This document shows, piece by piece, positions 25,801 to 40,800 of a stretch of DNA of 64,000 nt. Position 1 is the stretch's first letter. Each line of letters starts with the position of its first letter. A model generated the notes under the pieces. It did no database searches. It saw nothing but the letters and a program-made list of their open reading frames with translations, and had not been told where the DNA came from. A program made the translations under genes and the position numbers. The DNA comes from Congeria kusceri (Eukaryota > Mollusca > Bivalvia > Myida > Dreissenidae): positions 25,602,364 through 25,666,363 of the forward strand of contig CM051028.1 in assembly GCA_027627225.1 (NCBI GenBank). The letters are read 5' to 3'.

Positions 25801-28800
25801 TGAATATCTGTAGTAGTTATAGAGATATGGAGTTGTTGCACGCAAACTTTAACCTAAATTTCAAAGTACAAAAAGGGCCATAATTTTGCTAAATTGCAGG
25901 TCAGAGTTATGGGCCTTGGTCAGTGACCGTACATAATGACCATGAAGACATGTGTGAAGTTTCAATTGAATATCTGTAGCAGTTATAGAGTTATAGAGTT
26001 GTTGCAAGCAAACTAATCTGAATTTATAAGTACAAAAAAGGGGCATAATTCTGATAAATTGCAGGTCAGAGTTATGGGCCTTGGTCAGTGACCATACCTA
26101 ATGACCGTGAAGACGTGTGAAGTTTCAATTGAATATCTGTAGCAGTTATAGAGATAAGCACTTGTTGCACGCAAACCTTAACATGAATTTTCTCTTGCTC
26201 GCAAACCTTAACCTGACTTTTCTAAGTACAAAACGGGGCATAATTCTGCTAAAATGCTGGTCACAGTTATGGGTCTCGGCCAGTGACCGTATATAATGAC
26301 CCTGAAGGCATGTGTGAAGTTTCAATTGAATATCTGTAGTAGATATAGACATATGGAGTTGTTGCAAGCAAACTTTAACCTGATTTTCAAAGTATAAAAA
26401 GGGGCATAATTCTGCTAAATTGCATGTAAGAGTTATGGGCCTTGGTCAGTGACCTCACATAATGACCCCGAAGACATGTCTAAAGTTTCAATTGAATATC
26501 TGTAGTAGTTACAGAGATATGGACTCGTTGCACACAAACCTTAACCAGAGCATTACAGTGATGCCCACGCAGACAAATGGGTGAGTAGTATAGCTTGAAC
26601 TATTTGGTGAATAAATAAATAAGTTATTTGCAAAGGTGGTCCAAAAATAACCAAAAATAATAAGATTGTGATAATTGCTAGGGTCAATCAAAAAATAATT
26701 TCATTGTAAAAACTGCAAAGTAACCAGTAACAAAATAACAGTTTGTAATATTTGCAAAAGTTATTAAAAAATAATCAGATTTTAAAAATTGTAAGGCCAG
26801 TCCTTTTTATTTTCTGGTTTACAAAAATGTCCACTGGCAGGTCGAAAAAAAAAAAGTGTTCAAATCTTAACACAACGAACGATTTCCCATTAGCAATTTA
26901 TAATTAATAACAATATCAACATTAAAACACACTATTATGTGAAGTTAGAATAAGACGTCAAACATGGTATAAACTGTTTTATTACACCAATGTTTTATAT
27001 GCAGTTTAACTTTGTATTTATGCATTTTACAGAGTAAATAAGTGTAATAGATGCATATATGTTAACGGCATCATTAAAATTGATTTTACCACAAAGTTGT
27101 ATACTTGTATGGATTTACAAAATGTAAAGTGAGATGCCTTTTTAAAAGAAGACGAGTTAACCTGTGCAGGACTGGAATCCACAACTGCCCGAACACAGAC
27201 CTTGCAAAACGAGCTTAATCTAACCACACAACGCAAATTTTGAAAATAATTGCTGTTAGGTCTCAAAAAACATATTAAATTTAACTATATCAAGAGAAAA
27301 GTCCAAATAATATGACGTTAATTGTCTGGATTCTTATTAAGTCTTAATTCTTATTAAAAATGAGAAACCAGTTTTAACATATATTTAAAAAAAAATATTC
27401 AACTCGGTGTAAATGCTAAATCTTCATGTATATATGAAATTTATCATATACAAACTGAACTGCTAGTGTGCGTTAAATTATTGCATTACAATTGTGACAG
27501 AAACAAAATACAAGGCAAATAAGAAATTCTCATTGTGTCGCGAAAATATATGTCATCAACAAAATGCAACCATGACTTTCTCTTTTAAGTGTATACGAGA
27601 CAAAGCTGTCTGTCCCCACATCCTCGTTTCGATGTGCCCGCAAGAAGATCTTGTTACTAATGATATTATTTGTTACAAATGCCTCCTGAAAATACACATC
27701 CAGTGCCTTCCACAGGATTTTTTTTGGCGTCCCCGTCCCGAGAGGGGTAGGTTAAAGAGGGGTATCCCCTCCGTACGTCAATTTTTTTTGCGGCATGTGT
27801 CAAATGACGTTATCTGGTGCGTTTTAGCTATTAAATTTAAGGCTAAGATGTTTTAAATTTTTTGTACAAGTTTAAACGAAATGAAATAAACGAAACATCA
27901 CCGTTTGAACGGCATACCTCTAGCCTTTTAAAAGCAAAAGCATCATTGTTGTTGCGAAACTGAAAGTAATGATTTTTTCCGGATGTTTATGTCCAGTGCG
28001 CATCACATTCGCACAGTGACGTCATGTCCAAACCCACTATTCTTGTCGTTCTCGAATCTTTAGGTTACACTCGATGTACTGATGGAGCCTTTTTTATTAG
28101 ATTAATTATGTTCATATGGGCATGTATTTAGTGTTTTAACACTGTTTTAATCGTTACAGCTGTTGAACATAGCACTGACTGGATAATTGGTGAATTGTAA
28201 AGATCTTGATTACAATATATTTATATTATATACATGCTTTGTTCTTGCAAAAACAGCGGGAAATTTTCCTCGTGCACATCGTGCCTGCGCATCAAATGTT
28301 AAAGACAAATGTCACTCTATTGTTAAAAACAGTGTTGATTTTCTCATGTTTCATTCTTTCCATGAATAACTGTACTTCTAACGGTAATATTAACTGTCAT
28401 CAAATGGACAAGTCATTTTAAGGGCCGTCTATGAAACATGTTGAACATTATTAGAAGTTTACAATATATAATAAATTCAACAATTTACGAACTAAAAATC
28501 ACTTGCTAATTTTTTGTCCACTAATAAGTAAATTTGCATGGAAAAACCACGCCAATTTGTTTATAATTTACCTATTTTTTCTCCATTTGCTGTACCAATC
28601 TTTTTGTTCAATTTTGGATACTAGTACAGATTTATGAGACGACCCTCAAACTTGAAACACTTCACTGACCACAATAACGGGATTTCTCCCTGCCAAAATC
28701 ATGCATAGTATTAACATTCCTTTGACGGGAAACTAGGACACCCAATGTCTTTAAAGACCTGTATTTAGTAAAGCACATGATCGGTACATGCACGCTTTCC

Positions 28801-31800
28801 ATGCGTGGAACGTGACGTCGTGTTTCAGCAGACATTTCACACTCTTTTGTAGAAAACACGGGTTTTACATGGCATACATGTACATAAACAACGGCGGACG
28901 CCTTGGTTAAAAAAATTGTCCGTGAAATTCCGGAACAATTTGTTGATCTTGATCGGCAATCATCGTGTGATACTGTCATTAACAAAAAGCAGTTTCACGG
29001 AAGTAAACGGACTTACCGAGCAAATTATTATATTCGTACTCAAAATATTTCGAAAATTTGAACGTTTCGTCCCCCATCGGTAAAAAAAAAATCGTAATTA
29101 TAATTTATTTTTTTTTCACTTTCGGAAAATTTATGTTCGCCGGTTTTGTAAACCGTAAAATCAAAAAGTCCTGGCCTAAAGGTCCCAAGAAAAAAAAATT
29201 CCTTTTAAAAACTGCAAGGTTACCAGTAAAATTACAGTTTGTAATATTTGCAAGGTGATTCAAAAATAGTTAAGACTTGTTAAATAGCAAGTCTCAAGAA
29301 AAATAATTTCCTTGCAAAAACTGCAATGTTACCAGTAAAATTACAATTTGTAATATTTGCAAAGTTGATTCAAAAATAATAAGATTTGTAAAAATTGCAA
29401 TGGTCCCAAGAAATATTATTTCCTTATAAAAAAAAAGTAAGGTTGCCAGCAAAATAAGTTTGTAATATTTGCAAAGGTGATTCAAAAATAGTTAAGATTT
29501 GAAAAAATTGCAAAGGTCCCTAGAAAAATAATTTCCTTGTAAAAACTGCAACGTTACCAGTAACAAAATATCAGTTCTTGGTTGTTCACAGAACAACTAC
29601 ATGTACCGCTTCTAAAAGTTGAAATTCACTATGATGTTAACTCGGTTATTATTACGAGACAGTAAGAAGTGCCGTTTGAATACCACAAACCTTTCCCAAA
29701 TGCATTCATCGTTTTGATGAAGAATGTGATTATAACAAAATATGTCTACAACAAAATAAAAACCGTTGGGTAATTCACAGCTTTCAGTGTAGGATCAAAT
29801 TTTGATAATAAATATCGTGGAAGAAAGTATGAAGCGTTCAAACTCATTGATAAATGGTTTAATTGGTTAACGAGCCAAGTAGAATCATGGACATATTATA
29901 ATCCTAAAATATTCATCGCGCTTATAGTCGATGCAAGTTAAGGTGTTTATGTGTGGTGTTTAAAAACGTGTAACTTTTAATTTTACCCTGAATTATGTTA
30001 TTACTTATTGTATTCTTCACTCGTAATACAAATAATAAAGAACGAAATGGAATTCATAGTTTATCGGTAATGAAGCAGTACAGGCACTAGCAATAGCGGT
30101 CGGTTACACTCTATTAAGCTTATCAGAAAATTACAGTAAAATGGGAACAGACTCTGTGGTAGAGTGGTTAACACGTTAAACTCACACGCCGGCGGCCGGG
30201 GTTCAATCCCCAAGAGGGGTAGGATTTTTTTCTCATTTTTATTAATTTTATTTTTGTTTCACAGAATATAAGCATTTGCTACTCAAGATGCTTTATGAAT
30301 TGAAAAAAAGAAGACATTTATATTCTGTGAGTAACTTCCTTTAAGCATTTTAAAACATAACCAAACATTATCGTGCAACAACTTTGCTAATACGGTTGAA
30401 AAGCTAAACACTGTCGTTGCATTCATAATAATGTTAATTATTTTTAATATTTAGCATAGTGTTTGTTTTTAAGGTTTAAATTGAGTTTTGCTTCATGCCA
30501 TGGTTATTTCTATTCGACACATTAATCTTCTGCCTTCCACGGAGATTTCCCGGTAATAAAACTGATAACCATCATTTTTCACTATATACCCCGTAGGTAC
30601 ATTCGCAGAATGTGTTCGTTATGAAAATGTAATGACAGAATGTCGGAATGCCATTAAAAGTAAGATCAATATGTTTGTAGCCCAAAGAAAGACCATGATA
30701 TTGTACACCGGACAAAGAATTTGGCTCATCAGGTTTCTTGCACGACAATATTTTTCATTTTCAATTGAAAGTTGTTTTGACAGGCCTTATATATTTAATT
30801 TGTACATAGTATTGATAGCTGCTGTAAGCGGCTGTCTAGTTTTCACACCTGTTAACGTTTTAATTAGTGGCATACATTTTACAATGGACCTCAATTCATC
30901 AGCTGCACATTTGACAACAGATACAATTCAAATCGGCATTATTGACAAAAACTAACCTAACTACAAAATGGCGATATATATTTTAAAATCTGATTTTATT
31001 ACGTGGCAATATCTATTTTAACGTCGCAATATGTATTTCAACGTCGCAATTTGAAGATTATAAATCGCCAAGCAATGTCTCTGTTCAAGTTATATTAATA
31101 ATGTTGACACAAATATTATAGTAAAACACGGAATGTAGGATTTAACTAGTAAATGAAATTTTACGAATATTTTCGTTCGATGTTGGACTTTTTGGAATGA
31201 ACATATTATCATGTATAAACACGTCGTGTTTGCTGGTTTTTTCTTCTTAACCAGAATTTACATTCAGTGATTTTAATTTTCTTCACATAAGAACACTGAA
31301 CGAGCTATTAGCGCAACTATAATATTTTACCAAAAAAACGTTTATAAATTTATAACCACTGTATTTAAGGTGACATATGATATGGCATACCTCTCTAATT
31401 GCCCAGATTGTCTATGATAACGCGTCGAGGTTTTCATTTCAAGCTATTATATGGTCATTTAGGTGACTTCATGCAATTTGATTCTATTTACTGGTTGTAA
31501 TATACAATTTTAATATTATTGTATTTTCAATATATGTGCAAAACATTCTACAAAACACACCATAATGGGTCTTAAGTGCCTATTGTCCTTATTTATTTGG
31601 ACGAGTTGAAAAGATCCATAGGACGACTGAACAGTGCACTAACATTTTCAATCACTACTAGTTCAAACAAATGTTGTAACATTGAATTTTATTCTTGCTT
31701 TTTAATATTCAAAACTGTAGACAGATTTTCATTTAGAAACGATCTCAATAACTCTTTTGAATATTTTCTGTTTAATTTATACTTGCTATTAACACTTGAA

Positions 31801-34800
31801 TAAAGTGAGTTGCGCCCAATGTTACGCAACAGCGAACAACTGCAGTGCCTTCAGCGCTTTGATTAATATTTGCAAAGGTTATTAAAAAATAACAAGATTT
31901 GTAAAAATTGCAAAGGTCCCTAAAAAAATTAATTTCCTTGTTAAAACTGCAAAGTAGTAAATTACAGTTTAAATAATATTTATAAAAATTGCAAAGGCCC
32001 ACACAAAAAATTTCTTTGTAAAAAAAAAAATTATAAATAAAAAAATGCAAGGTTACCAGTAAAGCTTTGAAAACATTGCAAAGGTCCCAAGAAACATAAC
32101 TTCCTTATATAAAAAAAAATGCAGTGCCCACAATCTGCAAATGCAGTAACTTGAGTATCTGTTGTATTCAGTTTGTTTGGAATTAAACAAATGTTGGTGA
32201 TTATTTGGATCCCCTTCTGGATCCAGGGATTCTTTCGATAAATTTTTATTAAGATGCGAATCCAGTTGTTGAACAGATGTTTGTGCTGTCCTCAAATCTT
32301 TTTATAACTTTTTATAACTATATTGTCGAGAGCAAGACAAACTGGTAAATAAATCAATAACAAAAACATAACCTCCTTGGCGGAGGTAACAAATCCTGTT
32401 TATTCTCAATACAGTTGGAGTCTACAGACTGACCAAAGATTGACTACAGACTGACCATTAGGTTGTGATGGGGCCTCCCAAGTCAGGAAGATCATGTACA
32501 GCTGTTTGGGGTCAAGGGTCGCGTTAGGGGCCTTCAATCCCATGGGAGCTGCCTGAAGGGACCGCACACGGGTGAAGTCGCTGTGGGTAGAACCCACACT
32601 GTTCACCACGGCAACCGAGTATTCATAGAGGGAGTATGGCTGGAGACCATCATCTAAAAGAAATAGTGTTAATACATATCAGTACCTTAAGTTTAACTAC
32701 TTTCTTTTCGACCAAGGAACTTCACATTTTACTTAGTGTCCTCAATGAAACAGATCAATGAGACTTTTCCAAATCGATCAATCCTCTATGACCCTTTATA
32801 AAAGGCCTTCTTGATTTTGTTAAAAAGCAGCGTAGATATTTGTTAATTATGAATGAAATAACCAGACATATTTTTGAATAAAAACAGCTCTTCATTTAAA
32901 ATTTTACATATATAAGTACCAGCTATACTTTAAATCAGAAAGATACAAAGCATACAGAAACAAAAGATATTTGTAAAACATGTATGCCGCCTGACTTGCA
33001 GCCAAGTTGTGAATATATGCAATTGTTTAGAATTTTTTTTAATATGCAATCCCAAGCGAGGTCTCAATATATGGTATCTATGTATGAAGATTCATTAAAA
33101 TATCTAGATGCGTTCTAAAGTTACTGAGCGGAAACCGTTTTCTATTTTTAGTAATGGTGACCCTGACCTTGATCCCACCCACCCCATAATTAATCCTATT
33201 AGAGGTCTCAATATAAGGTATCTATGTATGAAGTTTCATTAAAATATCTCAATGCGTTCTCAAGTTATTGAGCGGAAACCGTTTTTTCTATTTTTAGCAA
33301 TGGTGACCTTGACCCCAACCATCCGATATGCAATCCCAAGCGAGGTCTCGATATAAGGTATCCATGTATCAAGTTTCATTAAAAAAATCTGTCAAGTTAT
33401 TGAGCTAAAAGCTTTTTTCTATTTTTAGTAATGGTGACCTTGACCTTGACCCCACCCACCACATATGCAATCCCAAGAGAGGTCTCAATATAAGATATCT
33501 ATGTATGAAGTTTCATTAAAATATCTTGATGCCTTTTCAAGTCATTAAGCGGAAACCATTTTCTATTTATAGTAAATGTCACCTTGACCTTGACCACACC
33601 CACCCCATATGCAATCTCAAGCAAGGCTTCAATATAAGGTATATATGTATAAAGTTTCATTAAAATATCTCGATGCGTTCTCAAGTTATTGAGCAGAAAC
33701 TGACCCCACCCACCCCATATGCAATCCCAAGCTAGGTCTTGACATATGGTATCTACGTATGAAGTTTCATTAAAATATCTCGATGTGTTATTGAGCGGAG
33801 ACCGTTTTTTCTATTTTTAGTAATGGTGACCTTGACCTTGACCCCACCCATCCTATATGCAATCCCAAGCGAGGTCTCAATATATGGTATCTATGTATGA
33901 AGTTTCATTAAAATATCTCAATGCGTTCTCAAGTTATTGAGCGGAGACCGTTTTTCTATTTATAGTAACGGTGACCTTGAGCTTGACCCCACTCACCCCA
34001 TATGCAATTCCAAGCAAGGTCTCAATATAAGGTGTCTATGTATGAAGTTTCATTAAAATATCAAGATGCGTTCTCAAGTTATTGAGTGGAAACCGTTTTC
34101 TATTTTTAGTAACGATGACCTTGACCTTCACCCCACTGCCCCATATCCAATCCCAAGCGAGGTCTCAATATAAGGTATCTATGTATAAAGTTTCATTAAA
34201 ATATCTCGATGCATTCTCAAGTTATTGAGCGGAAACTGTTTTTTTATTTTTAGCAACGGTGACCTTGAACTTTGACCTGTTGACCTCAAAATGTATAGGC
34301 GTCTTCCTTTCCTCCCAAGTAACCAGCATACCAACTTTCATAATAGTAGATCAAAGCGTTCTCTAGATATCGTGCGGAAACGAAATTATCTACGGACAGA
34401 CAGACCAACCGACCAACCGACCGACGGCCAGGTGCAAAGCAAGATACCCTCACTTCTTTGAAGGGGGGCATAATAATTGTAGGTGAACATTCTCTTCTCA
34501 GATGTTTATAAGTATTGGTAGGTTAGAAAACAATAAATCCTATTTCTTAATTTACCTAAATATGATACATCCCAGCCAACAGTTCCCACCATACCTAGAT
34601 GATCCATTCGCAGTCCAGAATAGATTTTCTTCTCACTCACAACGCAGTCAGCCGAGGGCAAGGGCGGAGCTTCAGTCGGCTGGTTGCTATGGTAACCTGG
34701 AACTGAGCCGCAAGTCTGTGTGCTCGGATTGAAGTCACAGGTGTCACAGAAGGCTCGGTCTTTCAGGGAGACAGGACAGACGGTGCCCATGCCACATCCT

Positions 34801-37800
34801 GAAGGTTTTGCATGAAAACACGTATCACAGGGGTATCTAAGCTGATTTTAGTATACACACAATAACAATAGGCAAATTTAGTTGATGTTATATTGGCATC
34901 TTCTCTTAAAGCCACAACATTAAGAAAGTAACCCAAAGTACAACTATAATTAAAAGATTTAATAGCACATTACAATACGCACTACTTTCAAAGGATTGTG
35001 AACCCACTAAACGTCTCGGTTTATAATGTATTTTTGCTGTATTAAGCACTTTCTTCGACCACATAAATGTTTCGATTCTATGCACTGGTGTATAGGAGTT
35101 ATAATGTCTAGTTACGCCCAAGTACATTTTGTGACAACCTTTCTGTGTTGTCTACATGAATGCTGAGTATCTATACACAGTATAACAATCCACCATGAGT
35201 TTATAAATTAAGAAATAATTTTTAATTTATCGTTGTTTATCGGCCAATAAACAATAATTTGGAGTTCTGATGTGTAGGAATTAAACCATGAGGGCTAAGC
35301 CCAAGTTGTTTAATAGCCACGCATCAGAATGACTAATAGTTGTTAATTGGCCGATAAACAACAATAATGCGAAAATTAGTTAGATTCTAACCTGATTTGA
35401 CATATATTTTTGCAATAAATTGAATTGTAATGTGAACTACTTTTTACTATGCTCCGCTCAGAACCAGAACTTCTTTTTTGCGTTGTTTATAGGTATTTAA
35501 ACAACGATAATTTTGTTCTTTGTCTACAGAAAAATTAGCGAGTATCATGTTAGAATAAGTGATTAACAACTCAAGGTCAATTAAAACACTTAACAGCATA
35601 AAAAACTATAGCATTAATGACTTGCAGGTTTAGTTTCTTTGATTCTAAATAATGATTTATAAATTCCCTGCTTTGATACATGTAACCCATAGATCTGTAA
35701 CCTTTTTCTTAATAATTAATACCCTTGTTTGTTTTTTCTAATTGATTCATGCTTCACAGATTAATTGTACAGGAGCCAGTTAAAAGAGGACAGCGCGCTA
35801 GACTTTTCTTGTGCTTGTCAGAGTTACTGGCTTTTTTTTTCCTAAAACAAAATGTATGGATAGTAGGGGCAAATTAAACAAAGTTTATTTCGTTCTTGAG
35901 TTACTGTGTGAAAAACATTTTTCTAATTTCCAACAAAGACCTTGACCCCACCCATCGCATACCCATCTCATGCGATGTCTAGCTACACGGTATTTATAAA
36001 TTAAGTTATTATTATTTATTATTAATATTCCAATTTGTTCTGGAGTACTAGAGCAGAAACTGTTTTTTCTATTTTTAGTCACAGTGACCTTGAACCCACC
36101 CACCCCACCCAAATGTAATCCCCAGTAAAGTATTACTGTAGGCTATCTATGTATGAAGATTCATTCTTGAGTTAGGGAGTGGAAATCAAATGTTGACGCA
36201 GCCACCCCTACCGCGGGAATGTTTGTTTGTATTTTTCGCTGTTTTTAACAGTATTTCAGTCATATCACGGCGGTCAGTTAACCTACTCACACTTTTCCTG
36301 GGCAAGCTTAGCTGATCTAAGCGGTTTACCAGTACACTGCAGATCCGTTATATCTTGATCCGTTATATCGCAAATCGACCGTGGATCCCGATTTTTTTCA
36401 TGTACTTCAATATTTTACTATTACACGACGTTCATAAATTAATCCAGTTTGGTCCGTTTTTTTTGCGCCTACATCGCTACTCTTTCATTCACACTCTTGT
36501 AGTGCGACAAATAATAACCCGATCCGCTCAACATCAAAGTGTAACAGTTTGATGTCATCAGCTTACATCGCGCGTGCCACCCATGACAACGTCCTTTCAC
36601 TGCTGTCAAATTACACGCCCTCAACGTGGAGGGTGTAAACAGTAACTGTATGTCATAGATCAATACTGACCTATCTGAACGACAATAACGTTATCAATAC
36701 GGCGTAAATGTTTCTGTTTTGTTTAAGAGGAAATGCTAACTGCACATCGTTTGCGATATAGATACCCAATTTTGTTGTTATGCGCTACGAAACTGTTATA
36801 CAAAAGTAAAGATCTCAATGTTCTCTGCGCTACGAAGTTTTTATATGACAATCAATACACCAAGCTTTCCATGCGAATGACGTGACGTTGTACATGTCAA
36901 CATAATTTTCGCGCAGAACAAAGGATTTACACGAAATACGTGTGCAGTTTGATTGTAAATAGAAATCGGGTTTACGTCATGTGAACAGTAAAATTCAGAT
37001 AGGCGTTTGGGATTTACATAATTTGAAATTAATTATAAGGAATAATATAATATTTTTATATACAAATGGAATATTTTACATATGGTTATAACACATTGTA
37101 GATATGAACAACCATGAAAAAGGTGCATTAATTACGTTTAAATGTTTCGAGATCGTGAAAATATGCCAGAGTATACATGTATATGTACATGAATGACCTG
37201 ACAAGTTATATCGTGATCCGGCTATATCGCGCTCGCGATCCATGGACCCCGCGAATAGCTATATAATGGATCTGCAGTGTACTTAGTGCACATACTTATG
37301 CCAGTAACTGACAACTGCCCTACTTGCATCAGAGGTAGGGGGAGAATGGCCGTAGAAATAATTTCATGACCAATCCCCACACAAGCTATGTGGCCGGGCT
37401 GGGGTTCGAACTCACGATCCTGGGATTGACAGTCCAGCGCTCTACCAAATGAGCTAGCCTTGCAAGGCTCCCACCGGACTGTAAAATTTCTAAGTATAAA
37501 AAGGCCCATAATTTTCACAACTTTCAAACAAGAGTTATCAAAATTGGCCTATGGGTTCATTTTAATATAGGGAATAAGAGTTTTAAGTTTGAATGAAATC
37601 TCTCAAGCCATTCCTGAGAAACTAGCTTACCCAAAAACGTTAACCTATCTCAATAGCTTATTTGTAAAATTTCTAAGTGTAAAAAGGCCCATAATTTTGA
37701 CAAATTTCAAACTAGAGTTATCCAAATTGGCCCATGAGTTCATTTTTATATAGGGAATAAGTGTTTTAAGTTTGAATGAAATCTCTGAAGGCATTCCTGA

Positions 37801-40800
37801 GAAAACGTGTAAACGAGCCCATAATTTTCACAAATTTCAAACTAGAGTTACCAAACTTGGCCTATAGGTTCATTTTAATATGGGGAATAAATGCTTCAAA
37901 TCTGAATGAAATCTCTCTAGCCAGCCCTGAGAAACTAGCTTACCATAAAACTTTAACCTAGACCAGACGCTGACGCCAGGGGGAGTAGAATAGCTTGACT
38001 TTTCTTCGTAGAATAGCTGGCCTTTTCTTCAAAAAGTCGAGCTAAAAATAAGCGAGCAATCTCACCAGATTGTTTGCTTGATACATCGGCACAGTACTGT
38101 GTAGCGGGATTGTAACCAACAAAGTTGCAGCAGCCAAGACCATTGGATATCACTTCTATGCCACAACACTTCTCATTGGCTGCAATCTTGGCAGCAGGGC
38201 TTGAATATTCATGAACCTGAAATGCATCAATTTCTATCAATATGAATGAAGATAGTTAAGACTCATCAAAGTAAATCATTGGTACAACGGGTCAGTGCTC
38301 TAGATTAGTTTTGATGTAGAGGGTAAATGTACACTTGAACCACAATTTATGAGGGTAAATGTACACTTGATCCACAATTTATGGGGGTAAATGTACACTT
38401 GATCCACAATTTATGGGGGTAAATGTACACTTGATCCACAATTTATGGGGGTAATTTTACACTCTGTCCAAAATATATAGGTGTACAATTAATTTGTGTC
38501 AGTCGGAAATTCAATGGTCAGTGCAAAATAATGCAATAGTGTAAACTCAAATAATGTAGTACTTAAGACGTTTCAAGAAGGTAATACAAATATATAAGAT
38601 AATGAATGTCTGCATAATCACACATTCAACGGTTGTGTATCATGATCAGGATTGTTTCTTTTCCATGTGAACGCATATATCTGAAACTGTGTGCATAAAT
38701 GTACACCCTAGTATTGTTTTCTGTGTGTATCTGTGCGTAACTGGTCATCTTAACCGGGTAATAGTATTTCATTATTGATAGTAAGATGAAACTTGAAATG
38801 CTATTGTGTGTTAAAAAGGCACTGAACTTAATGAACGCTACTGGATGATATTTAAGATTAGGCTAAGATTTTGGTTTACACCTTTTGTACTTGAGAAACT
38901 TGTATCTGGTCATATTGAACATATACATATAAATGTCTGGTTATGTTGATAGTTCTTAGGGCAGATTTTTATGAAGATAATTTAAATGTTGATTTCAAGT
39001 GACTGTTTGTATTACAAATTTAAGTGATGCTTGACATGTCTAGCTATACTGATGCTGAAAAGGGCTAGATCTAAAGGGCTAGATTTAAAATCTATTGATA
39101 CCTCAGAGTGGCTAGTTAAAAGATTGTCTTAAAGTGCTTATTATAGAAACCATTTCAGTCTAACCAGTCCCAGAAACTATTAAAAGAAACCAAAACACAC
39201 ACACAATGTAAGCTACCTTTACATGACCAGTATCACTGGTACAACACAAGCTCGAGTCCGCTGGAAGGTATTGGCGGCCGCAGCACGTGTATATGTTGAC
39301 CTGAGCGTACGACTCGCCAGCAGTTGCGTCTCCGCAGCACTCCATCGAGTCAGCAACCATCTCCCCTCCGCAGCACGTTTTATTCAGACGCTCGTGTAAC
39401 TGGCCTGTTTAACAAATTGTTAACATTTGAAACCTGACAATAAGAATAAATTAAACAACAGCTGTTTGTAAAACAGTTATGCCCTTTCTCGGTTAAAATA
39501 GCTAAAAAGGCTGATTATCAAACTTGACCTAGATATTATTATTACAAAGACCGACATTAGCAAACCAATATACCCTGCCATCTTTAATGGAGGGCACAAC
39601 AATTAAATTTGATACAGAATTTTAATTGATGTAAGTATAGAATCATATGTAACTTTTCATATAATGCCTTTGTTGCAAAGTGCTTTATATATTGCATAGA
39701 GCATAAAACAATTTCACAAATCTAAGGATAATATTTACTACCAATCACTATATTCAGATTCTGAATATATCACATGCATATCTTTGGAATATTATATATT
39801 ATAAAGATTATTTTCAAAAAGAAATGTGCAAATCTGCTTAATTCTATTATAACAGGTTGTGAACTAGAGCTATCCTATCACTAAAGGTGATTAATACCCC
39901 CCACATACCGCTTTGGCACAGATGTAGAGCTTTGACACAGATGTAGAACTTTGACAGAGAACAATGTATTGACTGACAAAATGACCTGCATACAAGAAAA
40001 AATCAGCTTGAAATGCAAAAAGAAGAGAACAAGCGGAAATTATTCGTACATATTTGACCTTGAATTGTGACCTTGACCTTTGACTGATAAGCATGAGACA
40101 TGTGCAGGACATATTCTCTAGTAATGTGGAGTAACAATTTGAAGCAATATTAAAATCCTTCCTGGCATTTCGAAGTTATGGAGAGGACCAAAATGCTAAT
40201 ATTAAAAATTTGACCTTAAATTGTGATCTTGACCTTTGACCCTCAAACATGGGTCATGTACGCGACACATCATCTGGTCATGAGAAATAATAATTTGAAG
40301 TTATATTAAAATCCTACTAGGCATTATGAAGTTATGGAGCGGAAATAAAATACCAGTATTTGACTCTTGACCTTGAATTGTGACCTTGACCTTTGATGGA
40401 CAAGCATGGGTCATGTACGCGAAGCATTGTCTGGTCATGGTCATAATCTGAAGTCATATTAAAATCCTTCCAATCATGACAAAGTCATGAAGTGGAAATG
40501 AAATACAAGTATTTAACCTGCATTTGACCTTTGACCTTGAATTGTGACCTTGACCTTTGAAGGACAAGCATGGGTCATATGCGACACATCGTCTGGTCAT
40601 GGGGAATAATTATCTGAAGTTATTAAAATCCTTCCAGGCATTAAAAAATATGCAGCGGAAACAAAATACAAGTATTTGACTTTTGACCTTGAATTGTGAC
40701 GTTGACCTTTGACAGACACGCATGGGTCATGTATGCGACACATCGTCTGGTCATGAATAATAATAATCTGAAGTTACATTAAAATCTTTCCAGGCATTAT

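Larger units (their letters stand above)
23456..32455. other. Usherin intron 22 (9 kb)
   Basis: The longest intron. It contains elements of families D (23985-25455), A (25455-26560) and F, a tRNA-like sequence (30150) and long AT-rich stretches (23456-23980, 27260-29190, 29600-30140, 30230-31860) in which I see no homologous gene. Open frames 27494-27856 and 30632-30955 show no recognisable domain. Confidence 0.5.

Noticed and set aside
27494..27856. 120-residue frame with several Cys and His residues
   Set aside because: No recognisable fold, neighbouring sequence is repeat-like, no splice context; chance or transposon relic.
30632..30955. 107-residue plus-strand frame in usherin intron 22
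   Set aside because: No domain, AT-rich, no promoter or splice evidence.
38319..38480. CRISPR-like 32-bp repeats
   Set aside because: Plain head-to-tail tandem repeat with no spacers, in an intron.
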